This document shows, piece by piece, positions 16,120 to 25,565 of a DNA stretch of 64,000 nucleotides. The stretch spans positions 62,001 through 126,000 of the forward strand of contig JACKFA010000010.1 in assembly GCA_020632715.1 (NCBI GenBank), in the 5' to 3' direction. The notes beneath the pieces were generated by a model. The model was not told the DNA's origin and did no database searches. It saw only the letters and a program-made list of their open reading frames with translations. Made by a program: the position numbers and the translations under genes. Source of the DNA: Deltaproteobacteria bacterium (GTDB lineage Bacteria > Myxococcota_A > UBA9042 > PHBI01). Position 1 is the first letter of the stretch, and the number at the start of each line of letters is the position of its first letter.

Positions 16120-19100
16120 TCACTGAGCCGCCCACGCGGCGGGCATGTGGTCGTCGGCGGGGGCCGTGAACCAGTTGGTCTCGCGGTAGCTCGCGGGCTC
16201 GCCGCGACCGTCGAAGTACACGAGCTGATAGCGGTATTGTCGCCCGCCGGCGTGCGGGACGCGGTCGAGCCAGGTGAGCTCCCAGCGCGCCGGGTCCGTC
16301 GCGAGGCCGCCCTCGGGGATCCGCGGCACGAGCTTGAAGTAGGGGTCGTCGACGCGCCCGTCGAAGCTCGCGCCGCGCGGCACGAACCCGCAGAACGGGC
16401 CCGCGAGGAGCGGCGTCACCTGCACGTACGGCCCCGGCGCGTCGCCCGCGGACTCGCGCGACTGCCGGTAGGCGACGAAGGCGCCGCGGTCGCCGAGAGC
16501 CGTCGACACGTCGCGGCAGAGGGTGCACCCGAAGCTCGCCCGCGGCCCGACGACGTCCTGGTCGGCGACGCACACGACGGCGCCGCTCGTGTCGTCGTCG
16601 CAGCGGACCCCGTCGTCGCAGCCGCACAGGTTGCAGAGCCCCTCGCCGTCCGCGCCGAGGTCCCACGTGCCGGGCGCGATCTCGCCGAGGACGATGGCCG
16701 GCACCGCCATCCGCTCGTGGCGGCCGGCCTCCCCGGGGATCACGAGGTACTCGACGTCGAGCAGCGCGTCGACCCGCGGCACCTTCGCCCGCGGCGGCCA
16801 CGGGAGGTACCCCGGGTCGGTCGGCGCCGCCTCCTGCCGGACCCCGCACATCGTGCCGGACCACTCCGACATCGCCCCGCCCAGGTCGGCGGGCGTCGAC
16901 GCGGACAGGCTCCGCGCGCGGACGCACCACGTCTCGGTCGCGCCGGTCGGCAGCGCCGCGCCGAGGTCGACCCCGGTCGCGACGTGCTCCGCGGCGGCGC
17001 CGTGGAGCCCCTCCGCCGGGAAGAAGCCGCTCTGGCGCGCGTCCGAGCCCTGCCGCCACCACTCGGCGACGACGCCGGCGATGGCCTCCTCGGGGCCGTA
17101 CCAGCTGAAGCTCCCGAGGCTGCACGCGACGGCCGGCGCGCCGCACGTCCCGTTCGTCGCCGGCGGCAGCGTGAGCGCGCCGACCCGCGGCGGGCTCGGC
17201 GCGACCTGGGCCTTCTTCGTCTTGAAGCACGGCAGCGGCAGCGGCGCCGACGGGGTGCCGCCCTTCCGGGACTGCTTCGTGATGGTCGGGCACGTGAGCG
17301 TCGGTCCCGCCTGCGGCACCGGGAAGGGGAACGACGGGACCGGCCCGCAGACCGTGCCGAGCTTCGCGTGGCGCCCGCCCACGTTCACGCCGATCTGCGC
17401 GCACTCGTCGGCCACTAGCGGGAGCGACAGGTAGACGAACGGGTCGTCCACGACGTCGCCCGCGTGGATTGGATCGCCGCCCTCCGCCTCGCACGCGGGC
17501 TCCGTGATGACGAAGAAGCCGCAGCCGCTCGGGTAGCCGTCGAAGCTCGCGGTCGGGCCGGCGAGCTCGTCGATCTCGAAGTGCCGCTCGCGGAGGACGC
17601 GGCCCTCGGCGTCGTGCACCTCGAGCAGGACATAGCCGGAGGTGACGCCGCGGCAGAGGTCCGTGCAGAGCGCGTCGTCGGCGAGCGCGACCCACTCGTC
17701 GCCGCCTGCCTCGATCCGCTCGTAGGGTAGCGACGCGACGAGGCCGGCCATCCGCTGCCCGGGCGTGGTCTTCTGGTAGATGGTCCCCGCGGCCTTCACG
17801 ATGAGCGGATCGAGCGGGACACAGTACGCGTCGAGGCGCGCGGCCTCCCCGGTCGTGTCCCACGCGACGAGCCGGTCCTGGTAGGCGTTCCAGGTCTCCT
17901 CCGACACGAGCGCCGCGGCGTCGACCGTGGGCTCATGATCGATGTCGGTCGGTGATGGGTCGGGGAGCATCGACACGCCGCAGGTCCACATGCCGACGTC
18001 CTCGACCCGGGGCCGATCGGGCATGGTCGTGTCGGGGAAGAGCCCCCGCACGGGCGCCGAGAGCTCCGAGACGCGGTTCCAGCTCTCGGCGGCCACCCGG
18101 TACCAGTACACCTTGCCCTTCTCGTCCTCCGGGCCGCTCTGGTCGGTGAACCGCATGACCCGCCGGCCGGTGGCGTCGACCGACGACGTGAGCGTCCCGG
18201 TCGCGCGGTAGCTCGTCGCGCCGAGCGGCTTCTGGCCGCTGTCGCACGCCGTGCCCGGCCCGCTCGTGCCGGCGCCCTCGGCCTCGTCGTCGACGCCGTC
18301 GCCGTCGTGGTCCTGGAAGCGCGAGGCGGTCTCGGCGTCGGGGAAGCGATACACGAGGTAGTGGCGCGCGAGGTCGACGCGGCTCGGGTGGGCGCACCCT
18401 TCGGGGGTGGCGGCGATCTCCGGCGGGACCCCTTCGCGCGCCGCGTCGGGGTTGCAGACGACGCGCCCCTCGAGGCGGTCGGCGGCCCACGCCTCGTAGG
18501 TCGTGTCGCTCCAGGTGAGCTCGAAGCGGTCTGCCGTCGTGACCTCCGCCTCGTAGACGCCGGGGTCGTCGCTCGTCCCCTCGACGGCGGTCGCCTCGCG
18601 CACCGGGACGGCCTCGACGTCCCAGGGGGCGACCGGCGGCGCGAGCTCGGGGACCTCCGCCAGGATCCCCGCGGTCGCGCCGTAGTTGCCGCTGCGGTCC
18701 CGCGCCGCGACGTAGTAGCAGACGAGGGCTCCGGGGTAGTAGCCGAGCGCCGCGATCGCGTCGCGATCGTGGACGAGCTGCGCGAAGCGCGGCTGCCAGC
18801 CCGCCGGGGAGCCCCCTTCGTAGGGCCGGTCTTCGGAGATCATCAGCGGCGCGTCGTTCACGCGTGCGTAGCCGGGGATCGCGACGCCGCCGCGCTCGTC
18901 GCTCGTGCCGCTCGCGGCGAGTCCGCGCAGATCGACGTCGGCGAGCTCGCACTCGTCGCTGTCCGCGACGATCCACACGTCGTAGCCGACGATGTCGTTC
19001 TGGTTCACCCAGCGCTCGGTGGCGTTGTCGCCCGGGTGGGTCCCGTAGAGCGCGGTCGCGCCGTCCGCGCGGCCGCTCGTCGGCGCGTCGCAGCGCGACT

Positions 19101-19824
19101 GCTCGTAGGAGCGATCCTCGGGGGCGGCCGGCGCGGGCAGCACGTGCACGCCGGCGTCGATGGCGATCTCGACGCGCCCGATCTCGGCCGTCCGTGCGCC
19201 GTCCGTCACCGTGAAGGCGTAGGTCACGACGCCGCTCGCGGGCGGGTCGCGGTCCACGAAGCCGCGGTAGCCGGCCATCGCCACGAGCGGGTCGAGGCGC
19301 GCCGCGAGCTGCGCCCAGGTGAAGAGCCGGCGATCGCCGAGCTCCTCCGGGTACGGCGGGAGCGCCTCGCCGCGGAAGACGGCGAGCGCGTCGTGGAGGC
19401 GCGCCGCGAAGGTGAGGGGCGTCACGGGCGCGTCGCCGTCGTCGAGGCCGTCGAGGGAGGCCATCGTCTCGGCCATGCGGCGCGCGCCGCCCGGGAGCGC
19501 GTAGAGCGTGGCGATATCGGCGGCGGGCATGACCGCGTCGAGGGGCACACCGGTGAAGCCCGGGACCGGGGCGCCGTCGCGCGTCAGGGTGAGGGTCGTC
19601 CCGGCGGGGAAGGCGAGGTCGAGCCGCCGGTCGACGACGTCGAGGAAGAGGTAGACGACGGCGTCGTCATCGCCCGCTCCCTCGTCCGTGAGCGAGCCGG
19701 CGCGGCCGAGATAGCCGGTGACGATGACCTGCCCCGTGCCCGAGGCGGCGCGCGAGGGCGGAGCGCCCGCGGCGACCGCGGCGGCGGCGAGGAGGAGTGC
19801 GAGAGGCGTGCGAAGGCGCGTCAT
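16120..19824 (-). CDS. Giant exported protein with FnIII-like domains
   Basis: 1234 residues from ATG at 19824, chosen because GGAGCGG lies just before it; an in-frame ATG at 19839, two bases past the upstream stop, adds five residues. The signal peptide is LALLLAAAAVAAGAPPSRA. Residues about 210-400 have a domain with paired cysteines and a conserved tyrosine-rich end (YYPGALVCYYVAARDRSGNY). Residues about 400-605 have the spacing of a fibronectin-III-like fold (FELTWSDTTYEAWA; VYWYRVAAESWNRVSELSAP) with an inserted calcium-type loop at ~508 (DHDGDGVDDEAEG). A long Cys-containing C-terminal half ends in another FnIII-like strand pair (YRYQLVYFDGRGEPASYRE). Function unknown; same operon as its neighbours. 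Confidence 0.8.
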   Translation of the reverse strand: MTRLRTPLALLLAAAAVAAGAPPSRAASGTGQVIVTGYLGRAGSLTDEGAGDDDAVVYLFLDVVDRRLDLAFPAGTTLTLTRDGAPVPGFTGVPLDAVMPAADIATLYALPGGARRMAETMASLDGLDDGDAPVTPLTFAARLHDALAVFRGEALPPYPEELGDRRLFTWAQLAARLDPLVAMAGYRGFVDRDPPASGVVTYAFTVTDGARTAEIGRVEIAIDAGVHVLPAPAAPEDRSYEQSRCDAPTSGRADGATALYGTHPGDNATERWVNQNDIVGYDVWIVADSDECELADVDLRGLAASGTSDERGGVAIPGYARVNDAPLMISEDRPYEGGSPAGWQPRFAQLVHDRDAIAALGYYPGALVCYYVAARDRSGNYGATAGILAEVPELAPPVAPWDVEAVPVREATAVEGTSDDPGVYEAEVTTADRFELTWSDTTYEAWAADRLEGRVVCNPDAAREGVPPEIAATPEGCAHPSRVDLARHYLVYRFPDAETASRFQDHDGDGVDDEAEGAGTSGPGTACDSGQKPLGATSYRATGTLTSSVDATGRRVMRFTDQSGPEDEKGKVYWYRVAAESWNRVSELSAPVRGLFPDTTMPDRPRVEDVGMWTCGVSMLPDPSPTDIDHEPTVDAAALVSEETWNAYQDRLVAWDTTGEAARLDAYCVPLDPLIVKAAGTIYQKTTPGQRMAGLVASLPYERIEAGGDEWVALADDALCTDLCRGVTSGYVLLEVHDAEGRVLRERHFEIDELAGPTASFDGYPSGCGFFVITEPACEAEGGDPIHAGDVVDDPFVYLSLPLVADECAQIGVNVGGRHAKLGTVCGPVPSFPFPVPQAGPTLTCPTITKQSRKGGTPSAPLPLPCFKTKKAQVAPSPPRVGALTLPPATNGTCGAPAVACSLGSFSWYGPEEAIAGVVAEWWRQGSDARQSGFFPAEGLHGAAAEHVATGVDLGAALPTGATETWCVRARSLSASTPADLGGAMSEWSGTMCGVRQEAAPTDPGYLPWPPRAKVPRVDALLDVEYLVIPGEAGRHERMAVPAIVLGEIAPGTWDLGADGEGLCNLCGCDDGVRCDDDTSGAVVCVADQDVVGPRASFGCTLCRDVSTALGDRGAFVAYRQSRESAGDAPGPYVQVTPLLAGPFCGFVPRGASFDGRVDDPYFKLVPRIPEGGLATDPARWELTWLDRVPHAGGRQYRYQLVYFDGRGEPASYRETNWFTAPADDHMPAAWAAQ

Positions 19825-19841
19825 GAGGTGCCGCTCCATGG

Positions 19842-22800
19842 TCAGTCGAGCCCGCCGAGGTCCATGCGGGTGAGCGAGAACGAGCCGTTCTTGTACTCGG
19901 CGCCGATCGCGGCCCACCCGACGAGGCAGCCGCCGTCGTTCACGGCGTCGTCGACGGACTGCCACTCGTCGCTGTCGCAGAAGCCGATGCCGCCGGCCGC
20001 CCAGCCCTCGCCGAGGAACTGCGGGTCGCCGTCGGCGATCTGCCCGACGAGGCGGATCCCGCCCGCGACGCCGATGATGCAGAGCGCCTTCCCGTAGATG
20101 CGCCCGCCGAGGAGGCCGCCGTAGGTGCCGTCGAGGATCCAGACGCCGACGTCGACGCCGGCGCCCACCTTGAAGAGGCAGCCGACGTCGTAGATCGGGA
20201 AGGAGCACGAGCCGCGCACGTAGATGCCGGCGAAGCCGTTGTCGGTGTTCACGTACTTCCAGAACTCGGGGTCGAGCTCCTTCAGGACGCGCCCGTCGCA
20301 GGTCTTCCCGACGAGGAAGGCGGCGCTGAGGTCGTAGCCCTGGAAGCGCGCCGCGGCGCGCGCGCCGAGGTAGCTCTCGTAGAGCCCGACGCCGGCGGCG
20401 ATGGCGATGTCGTAGAGCTCGAACGCCTGGAAGTTGAGCGAGCCCGTGGTCTCGATGCCGCCGAACACGCCGACGGGGACGATGCCCCCGCCCTCTGGCG
20501 CGAGCGTGAAGCCGAGCTCGAGCTTCGAGATCTTCAGGTTCCCGGGCCCGATGACGATGGGGAGGTCGCGCACCGTGAGCGACGCGTCGAGCGGGGCCGT
20601 CGACACCGAGCCGCCGCCGCCGCAGTTCTTCGCCTTGTCGCTCGTCGCCCAGAACTCGATCTTGAGCCGCGCCTTGAAGCTCGTGTTCGACCCCTCGGAC
20701 TTCGACTTCGCGTCGTTGTTGAGGCTGTACTCGCCGTCGATCTGGAGGCGCATGAGGTCGTCGCCGCGGATCTCGGCGAAGCCGTCGAGCTTCGCCGCCC
20801 CCATCGACGCGAGCTCGCCCACCGCGGCCGTGACGCTCCCGAGGAGCTTCTCCGCGAGCGCGTTGAACTTCGTCACGACCTCCTTGATGAGCGCGTTCAG
20901 CTGGTCGAGGACCTGGTTGCCGAGCGCGTCGACCTGCCCGAAGAGGAGGCTCGTCGCCTCGTGCATGAGCTTCGTGAGCTGCTCGATGACGGGGCTCTGG
21001 AGGAGGAAGGTCACGATGTGCTCGCGGAGCTCGGCGCCCGTCGGGAACGGGAGCTGCGCGACGAGCCCCGAGAGCTTCCCGCCGATGTCGGTCGTGACGG
21101 CGCCGATGAGCTTGTCGAGCGGCTGCCGGACGAGGTCGACCGACGCCGCGACGAACGTCCTCGTCGGCGTGGTGCCGTCGTCGACCCAGCCGCCGCCCGC
21201 CTGCGCCCAGCTCTCGCGCTGGCTCTCCGGCATGCCGAGCGCCTCGAGCGCCGCGAGCCCGACGAGGTTCAGGGCGGCGTGAATGTCGTTCACGCCCGAG
21301 GCGGCGAGGTCCGGCGGGAGCGCCTCGAGCGCCTCGCCGGCGTTCGCGACCTGCGCCTTCGCGATCGACACGAGGAGCGCGAGCTTCTTCTGCAGGCTCG
21401 TGAGCTCCGTCCTCACCTTGCCGACCGCGTTCTTCATGCCGGTGAGGGTGAAGATCGGCGCCTTCTCGCCTTCACCCCGGACGTCCTTCAGCACCGCCTT
21501 CACGGCGGTGACGATGTTCTCGAGCTTCGACTTGCCGTTCGCGCCGGGCGCGAGGAAGTCGTCGAGGGTCGTCTTGACCGGCAGGAGGAGCGCCCGGACC
21601 TTCGCGACGAGGGCCGGGAGGCGGTTCCCGACCGCGGTCGTGCCGGCGCAGATGACCTTCTTCACGTCCCCGAGGTAGCCGGAGTGGTGGTCCTCGCCGA
21701 CGAGCGCCTTCGTGACGGCGCGCATCGGGTTCACGGCCTTGTCGATGGCCGCGAGGTACGGCTTCGCGTCGACGCCGACGACGCTCGTGACGGGGTTGAC
21801 GAAGCCCGCGAACTTCCCGAAGTCGAGCGCGGTCGCGAGCGCCGCCACCTTGTCCCCGAGCTGGTCGACCTGCTTCAGGATGGGGTTGTTCCCGTCGCAC
21901 CGGAAGTAGCGCGCCGGGTCGGGGCCGGTCGCGGGAGGCGGCGTGCTCGGGTCGAGCAGCGCGAGGATGGTCGTCACCGCCGCTTGCGCCGTCTGGGCGT
22001 AGCCGGTGACCTTGCTCGCGAGCCCGTCGATCGCCGTCTCGGCGAAGCCGACGCCATCGAGCGCCTTGTCGAGCCCCTTGTCGACGGCGGTCACCACGGA
22101 GAGGAGCTTCGTGTCGATCGTGTTGGCGTAGGTCTCCACGGTCGCGAGCTTCGCGTTGATCGTCGCGACGTCCGGCGTCGTCGCCGACATGGCGCCGACG
22201 AGGTCGACCCACGCCTGGGGGAGCGTGTTCCAGACGTCCCGCGCGACGCCGTCGGCGGTGGCCCCGAGCGCCGAGATCCCCTCGTCGATGCCGCTCTTCA
22301 CCGGGTCGAACACGGCCTTCGCGAGCTGCTGCGGGAGCGTCTGCACCACGGCGAGCGCGCTCGCGAGCGCCTCGGTGGCCGGGTGGATCGGGAGGTCCTC
22401 GTCCTCGACGACGGCGCGGATCCCGTCCTCGATGAACCCCTCGAAGCCGGACCCGACGGCCTGCTGGATGAAGCGCGACGGCTGCCGGAGCCCGCTCACG
22501 ATGCCGGCGAGCGGGCGGCTCCCGATGAGCGTGTCGAGGAAGTCGTCGACGTGGGCCACGCTCTCGGGGTCGCGGAGGTCGACGTTGAGCGCGAGGGCCG
22601 GCGGCCGCAGCTTCGCGAGGTCCGCGCTCGCGCCGAAGGAGATCCGCGTGTCCTCGGGCGTCACGTAGTCCGCGGCCCCGTGGATCGCGAAGACCCCGAG
22701 GTCCACGTTCTTCTCACGCTGCGGGTCGGCGATGAAGCGCGGGTGCTCCCAGCGGACCGGCACCTCCACGTCGAAGGCCCAGTCGTAGCTCACGTCCACG

Positions 22801-23183
22801 CCGGCGGCGGCCGTGGCCTTCACCTCGGCGGTGACCTGCGCGAGCGTCCCCGTGGTCCAAGTCGCCGACGCGCCGCGGAAGCCCTTCGCCACGACCAGCG
22901 ACTTGCCGGCGTTGACGCCCGCGCCGTCCGGGAGGTTCGTGGCGCGGATGACGACGTCGGTCAGCGCGTTCCAGAACGGGAGCAGCACGGCGCCCCCGAG
23001 CTCGAACCAGCCGCACGCGTCCTCGGTGTCCGCGGTCGTGTTGCAGCCGGGGCGCGACGCGAGCTGCACGGCGTCGACGAGCGCCTTGAAGCCGTAGCGG
23101 CGGTCGGTGCCGTCGTAGTCGGTGTAGGTCGCGCGCGCGAGCTCGACCTCGCCGGTGCCCGTGAGCGTCGCCGTCGAGGCCAC
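19842..23183 (-). CDS. Large exported protein, C-terminal part (split from the 23196 gene by an in-frame TAG)
   Basis: 1113 residues from a GTG at 23183. No signal peptide is present, unlike every neighbour, and the frame is the same as the preceding gene: only TAG at 23198-23196 and four sense codons (TKDG) separate them. The first ~180 residues are beta-rich; about 190-760 is long, mostly helical and coiled-coil-like with regularly spaced Leu/Val (IDTKLLSVVTAVDKGLDKAL, LALLVSIAKAQVANAGEALE); about 770-1113 is a beta-rich Gly/Tyr-containing domain (GVFGGIETTGSLNFQAFELY) with several cysteines. No named domain recognised. Either it is translated separately and exported as part of a complex, or it is the C-terminal part of one 1906-residue protein. 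Confidence 0.75.
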   Translation of the reverse strand: MASTATLTGTGEVELARATYTDYDGTDRRYGFKALVDAVQLASRPGCNTTADTEDACGWFELGGAVLLPFWNALTDVVIRATNLPDGAGVNAGKSLVVAKGFRGASATWTTGTLAQVTAEVKATAAAGVDVSYDWAFDVEVPVRWEHPRFIADPQREKNVDLGVFAIHGAADYVTPEDTRISFGASADLAKLRPPALALNVDLRDPESVAHVDDFLDTLIGSRPLAGIVSGLRQPSRFIQQAVGSGFEGFIEDGIRAVVEDEDLPIHPATEALASALAVVQTLPQQLAKAVFDPVKSGIDEGISALGATADGVARDVWNTLPQAWVDLVGAMSATTPDVATINAKLATVETYANTIDTKLLSVVTAVDKGLDKALDGVGFAETAIDGLASKVTGYAQTAQAAVTTILALLDPSTPPPATGPDPARYFRCDGNNPILKQVDQLGDKVAALATALDFGKFAGFVNPVTSVVGVDAKPYLAAIDKAVNPMRAVTKALVGEDHHSGYLGDVKKVICAGTTAVGNRLPALVAKVRALLLPVKTTLDDFLAPGANGKSKLENIVTAVKAVLKDVRGEGEKAPIFTLTGMKNAVGKVRTELTSLQKKLALLVSIAKAQVANAGEALEALPPDLAASGVNDIHAALNLVGLAALEALGMPESQRESWAQAGGGWVDDGTTPTRTFVAASVDLVRQPLDKLIGAVTTDIGGKLSGLVAQLPFPTGAELREHIVTFLLQSPVIEQLTKLMHEATSLLFGQVDALGNQVLDQLNALIKEVVTKFNALAEKLLGSVTAAVGELASMGAAKLDGFAEIRGDDLMRLQIDGEYSLNNDAKSKSEGSNTSFKARLKIEFWATSDKAKNCGGGGSVSTAPLDASLTVRDLPIVIGPGNLKISKLELGFTLAPEGGGIVPVGVFGGIETTGSLNFQAFELYDIAIAAGVGLYESYLGARAAARFQGYDLSAAFLVGKTCDGRVLKELDPEFWKYVNTDNGFAGIYVRGSCSFPIYDVGCLFKVGAGVDVGVWILDGTYGGLLGGRIYGKALCIIGVAGGIRLVGQIADGDPQFLGEGWAAGGIGFCDSDEWQSVDDAVNDGGCLVGWAAIGAEYKNGSFSLTRMDLGGLD

Positions 23184-23195
23184 GCCGTCCTTCGT

Positions 23196-25565
23196 CTAGC
23201 CGGCGTCGATGTCGAGGCTCCGCTCGAGGTCCTCGACGCGCACGCCGCCGCCGACGCGCAGCTCGCGACCGGTGCTCGAGCATTGGCCGTCGCCCGCGAC
23301 CGGCGCGAACCCGACGGTCCGGATGGCGAAGGGCGCGTTCCAGGCGCGGAGGCGCTGCGGCGGGTTCTTGACCGGGTCGGGGTCGACGACGCCGCCGCCG
23401 ACGTGGCCCGTGCACTCGAGCGCGAGGTGCAGGAAGGCGACCGCGAAGTCCGCTGGGCCCTTGACCGTCACCTTCCCGTCGAAGCCGCCCGTCCCGGCGT
23501 CGATGGCGCTGTCCGCGACGCGGAAGCTGAACGCGTCGATCACCGTCTCGTAGCCGTAGAGCGCGACGGCTGGCGCCCCGGTGAAGTTGAACGCGCCCGT
23601 GACGCCGCCAGGGCGCTCGACGAGCTTCGCGCCGGCGCTGGTCGTGAGGTTCGTGTAGCCCATCTCGACGCCGCCGATGGCGATCCCCATGGCCGCGCCC
23701 GCGAGCGACTGACCCTGACCGGCGACAGCGTTCCCGGTGGCGTCGCGGTACGTCTCCGGCCCGAAGGTGACGCCCGCGTAGAAGCCGTTGCCGCGCTGGG
23801 CGCTCGCGCCCTGGGAGGGGTCGCGCACGGCGCCCACCTCGAATCGGACGCTCCCGAGGAGCGTGTCTGCGGCGCTCACGTCGGCGGCGTCGCTGCCCGA
23901 GGCGACGAAGCCGGGGATCACGAGCCACGCGTGCTGGTTCGCGGCGCCGACACGGAAGACGTGAGTGCCGACGTTCGCGGCGCCGAGGCGCTCCGGGCCC
24001 CACTGCGGGACATGCGGCGCCTGGACCAGCGCGACCTCGGTGCCGTCCTGGAGGACCTCGTCGAGCCCGCTCGGGACCGTGGTGACGCTGCGCGCGAGGC
24101 GCTTCCCGCAGCCGGCGCAGCTCGCGTCGAGCTCGTAGCTGAAGGTCGTCGCGCCGGTCGTGAGGTTCGTCGTGTCGAGGCGACCGTCGACGACGTCGAT
24201 GTCCGCGGCGTCGCCCCAGGCGAGCGTGCCGGCGGGATAGTGGGTGCGGGCGGCGCCGGCCGGCACCGAGACGGAGCCCTGGAGGCCGCGGTCGTTGATG
24301 AGGGCGGCCCCGCCCAGGGCCACCGCGCCGCGGAAGCGGGCGTCGTTCGTGCGCGGGCCGTCCTGGTCGAGGCGGCGCCGGTCGAAGTGGCTGTAAGGGA
24401 GGTCGCGGAGCCAGCGGGCGTGGACGCCGCCCTGGACCTTCAGGCCCTCGGCGTCGAGGCGCAGCGTGTCGCCGGCGAACGTGAAGGGGAGGGTGTCGCT
24501 CGCGAGGTGGAACAGGCCGTGCGCGTCGGTGCGGACGGCGGCGACGAGGCCGGCGTCGGCGACGGGGGGCTGCGCGAGGCCGCTGAAGACGAAGGCGCGG
24601 GCGCCGCGGCTCGGCGGCTGCTCGAGGGCGCCGATCGACGCGGCGTAGGCGACGGTGTGGCCGGCAGGCAGCGTCACCGCGAGGCTGAGCGGGCTCAGAC
24701 CGCCGGGGCCGAAGGACGCGCCGAGGTTGGTGATTGCGAGGCCGCCGAGGGTGCCCGACGTGGTGACGGCGACGCCGTCGCCGCCGACGACCTGGAGGTC
24801 GACGCCGCGGCCGGACGCCCACGGGGCGGCCGCCTCCGTGAGGCAGAGGGTCTGCGCGCCGGTCCAGGAGGCGTTCGCGGCGCTCCACGCGTAGCCGGTG
24901 CCCGCGGCGCCCGGCCAGGACCAGTCGAGCTGGCCGCCGCTCGGCACGGTGAGGACGTAGGTCGCGCCTGGGCAGCTGTTGGTGCGGCCGAAGCTCGGCG
25001 CGTCGAGCGCGGACACCTCGAGCGTGAAGGCGCCGAAGCGAACGTGGCGCGACGGTGGCGCAGGGAGCAGGCCCGAGCTCACGGTGAAGGCCGCCTCTGC
25101 GCCTGTCTCGAGGCGGGCGACGAAGGCGAACGAGGGGCGCGCGCCTGCCCGGGTGACGACCTCGGCGCCGAACTGCCGCGCCACGGCGCCGATCGACCAC
25201 AGGATCGAGAAGTCGCGCGAAGCGCCCGGGCTGTCATCACACGCGATCTCGCTGGCAAGGACGGTCACGAAGCCGACGCGCCGCTCGACGACGTCGCCGC
25301 CGCCGAGGTCCGCGCGGAGCCAGATCGCGACCGGCGTGTCGATGAGCGTCAAGCAGTCGTCGCCCGACTCCGCGCGGAGTTGGACCCGAACCTTGCCGTC
25401 CCACCGCGCGTCGCCGTAGCCGACGACGACGCCGTCCAGGGGCTTGTCGTCGGGCAGCCAGTCCACGTGGGCGGGGACGACCGCGGCGCTCGCGGCGCCG
25501 TGAGCGAGGAGAGCCGACGTGATGAACGCGAGCGCGCCGAGCGCGCGGTGGCCGATGGCGATCAC
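23196..25565 (-). CDS. Large exported protein, N-terminal part
   Basis: 789 residues. GTG start overlaps the upstream stop (GTGA), so it is translationally coupled to the SdrD-B lipoprotein. The signal peptide is ALGALAFITSALLAHGAASA. The mature protein is beta-rich with Gly/Ala/Thr strands throughout (GKVRVQLRAESGDDCL; GVEMGYTNLTTSAG) and a CxxC-like pair near residue 485 (ASCAGCGKRL). It ends VRVEDLERSLDIDAG followed by TAG; the same frame then continues into the next gene. No known domain identified. Judging by the missing signal peptide downstream, the stop may be a recent nonsense mutation or a sequence error. Confidence 0.75.
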   Translation of the reverse strand: MIAIGHRALGALAFITSALLAHGAASAAVVPAHVDWLPDDKPLDGVVVGYGDARWDGKVRVQLRAESGDDCLTLIDTPVAIWLRADLGGGDVVERRVGFVTVLASEIACDDSPGASRDFSILWSIGAVARQFGAEVVTRAGARPSFAFVARLETGAEAAFTVSSGLLPAPPSRHVRFGAFTLEVSALDAPSFGRTNSCPGATYVLTVPSGGQLDWSWPGAAGTGYAWSAANASWTGAQTLCLTEAAAPWASGRGVDLQVVGGDGVAVTTSGTLGGLAITNLGASFGPGGLSPLSLAVTLPAGHTVAYAASIGALEQPPSRGARAFVFSGLAQPPVADAGLVAAVRTDAHGLFHLASDTLPFTFAGDTLRLDAEGLKVQGGVHARWLRDLPYSHFDRRRLDQDGPRTNDARFRGAVALGGAALINDRGLQGSVSVPAGAARTHYPAGTLAWGDAADIDVVDGRLDTTNLTTGATTFSYELDASCAGCGKRLARSVTTVPSGLDEVLQDGTEVALVQAPHVPQWGPERLGAANVGTHVFRVGAANQHAWLVIPGFVASGSDAADVSAADTLLGSVRFEVGAVRDPSQGASAQRGNGFYAGVTFGPETYRDATGNAVAGQGQSLAGAAMGIAIGGVEMGYTNLTTSAGAKLVERPGGVTGAFNFTGAPAVALYGYETVIDAFSFRVADSAIDAGTGGFDGKVTVKGPADFAVAFLHLALECTGHVGGGVVDPDPVKNPPQRLRAWNAPFAIRTVGFAPVAGDGQCSSTGRELRVGGGVRVEDLERSLDIDAG

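Noticed and set aside
13020..16169. A 1049-residue open frame on the plus strand, and similar long antisense frames (20961-25610; 25871-28336).
   Set aside because: They are shadows of the minus-strand genes, caused by GC-rich codon bias: Arg/Gly/Ala-rich composition, no signal peptide, no domain pattern.
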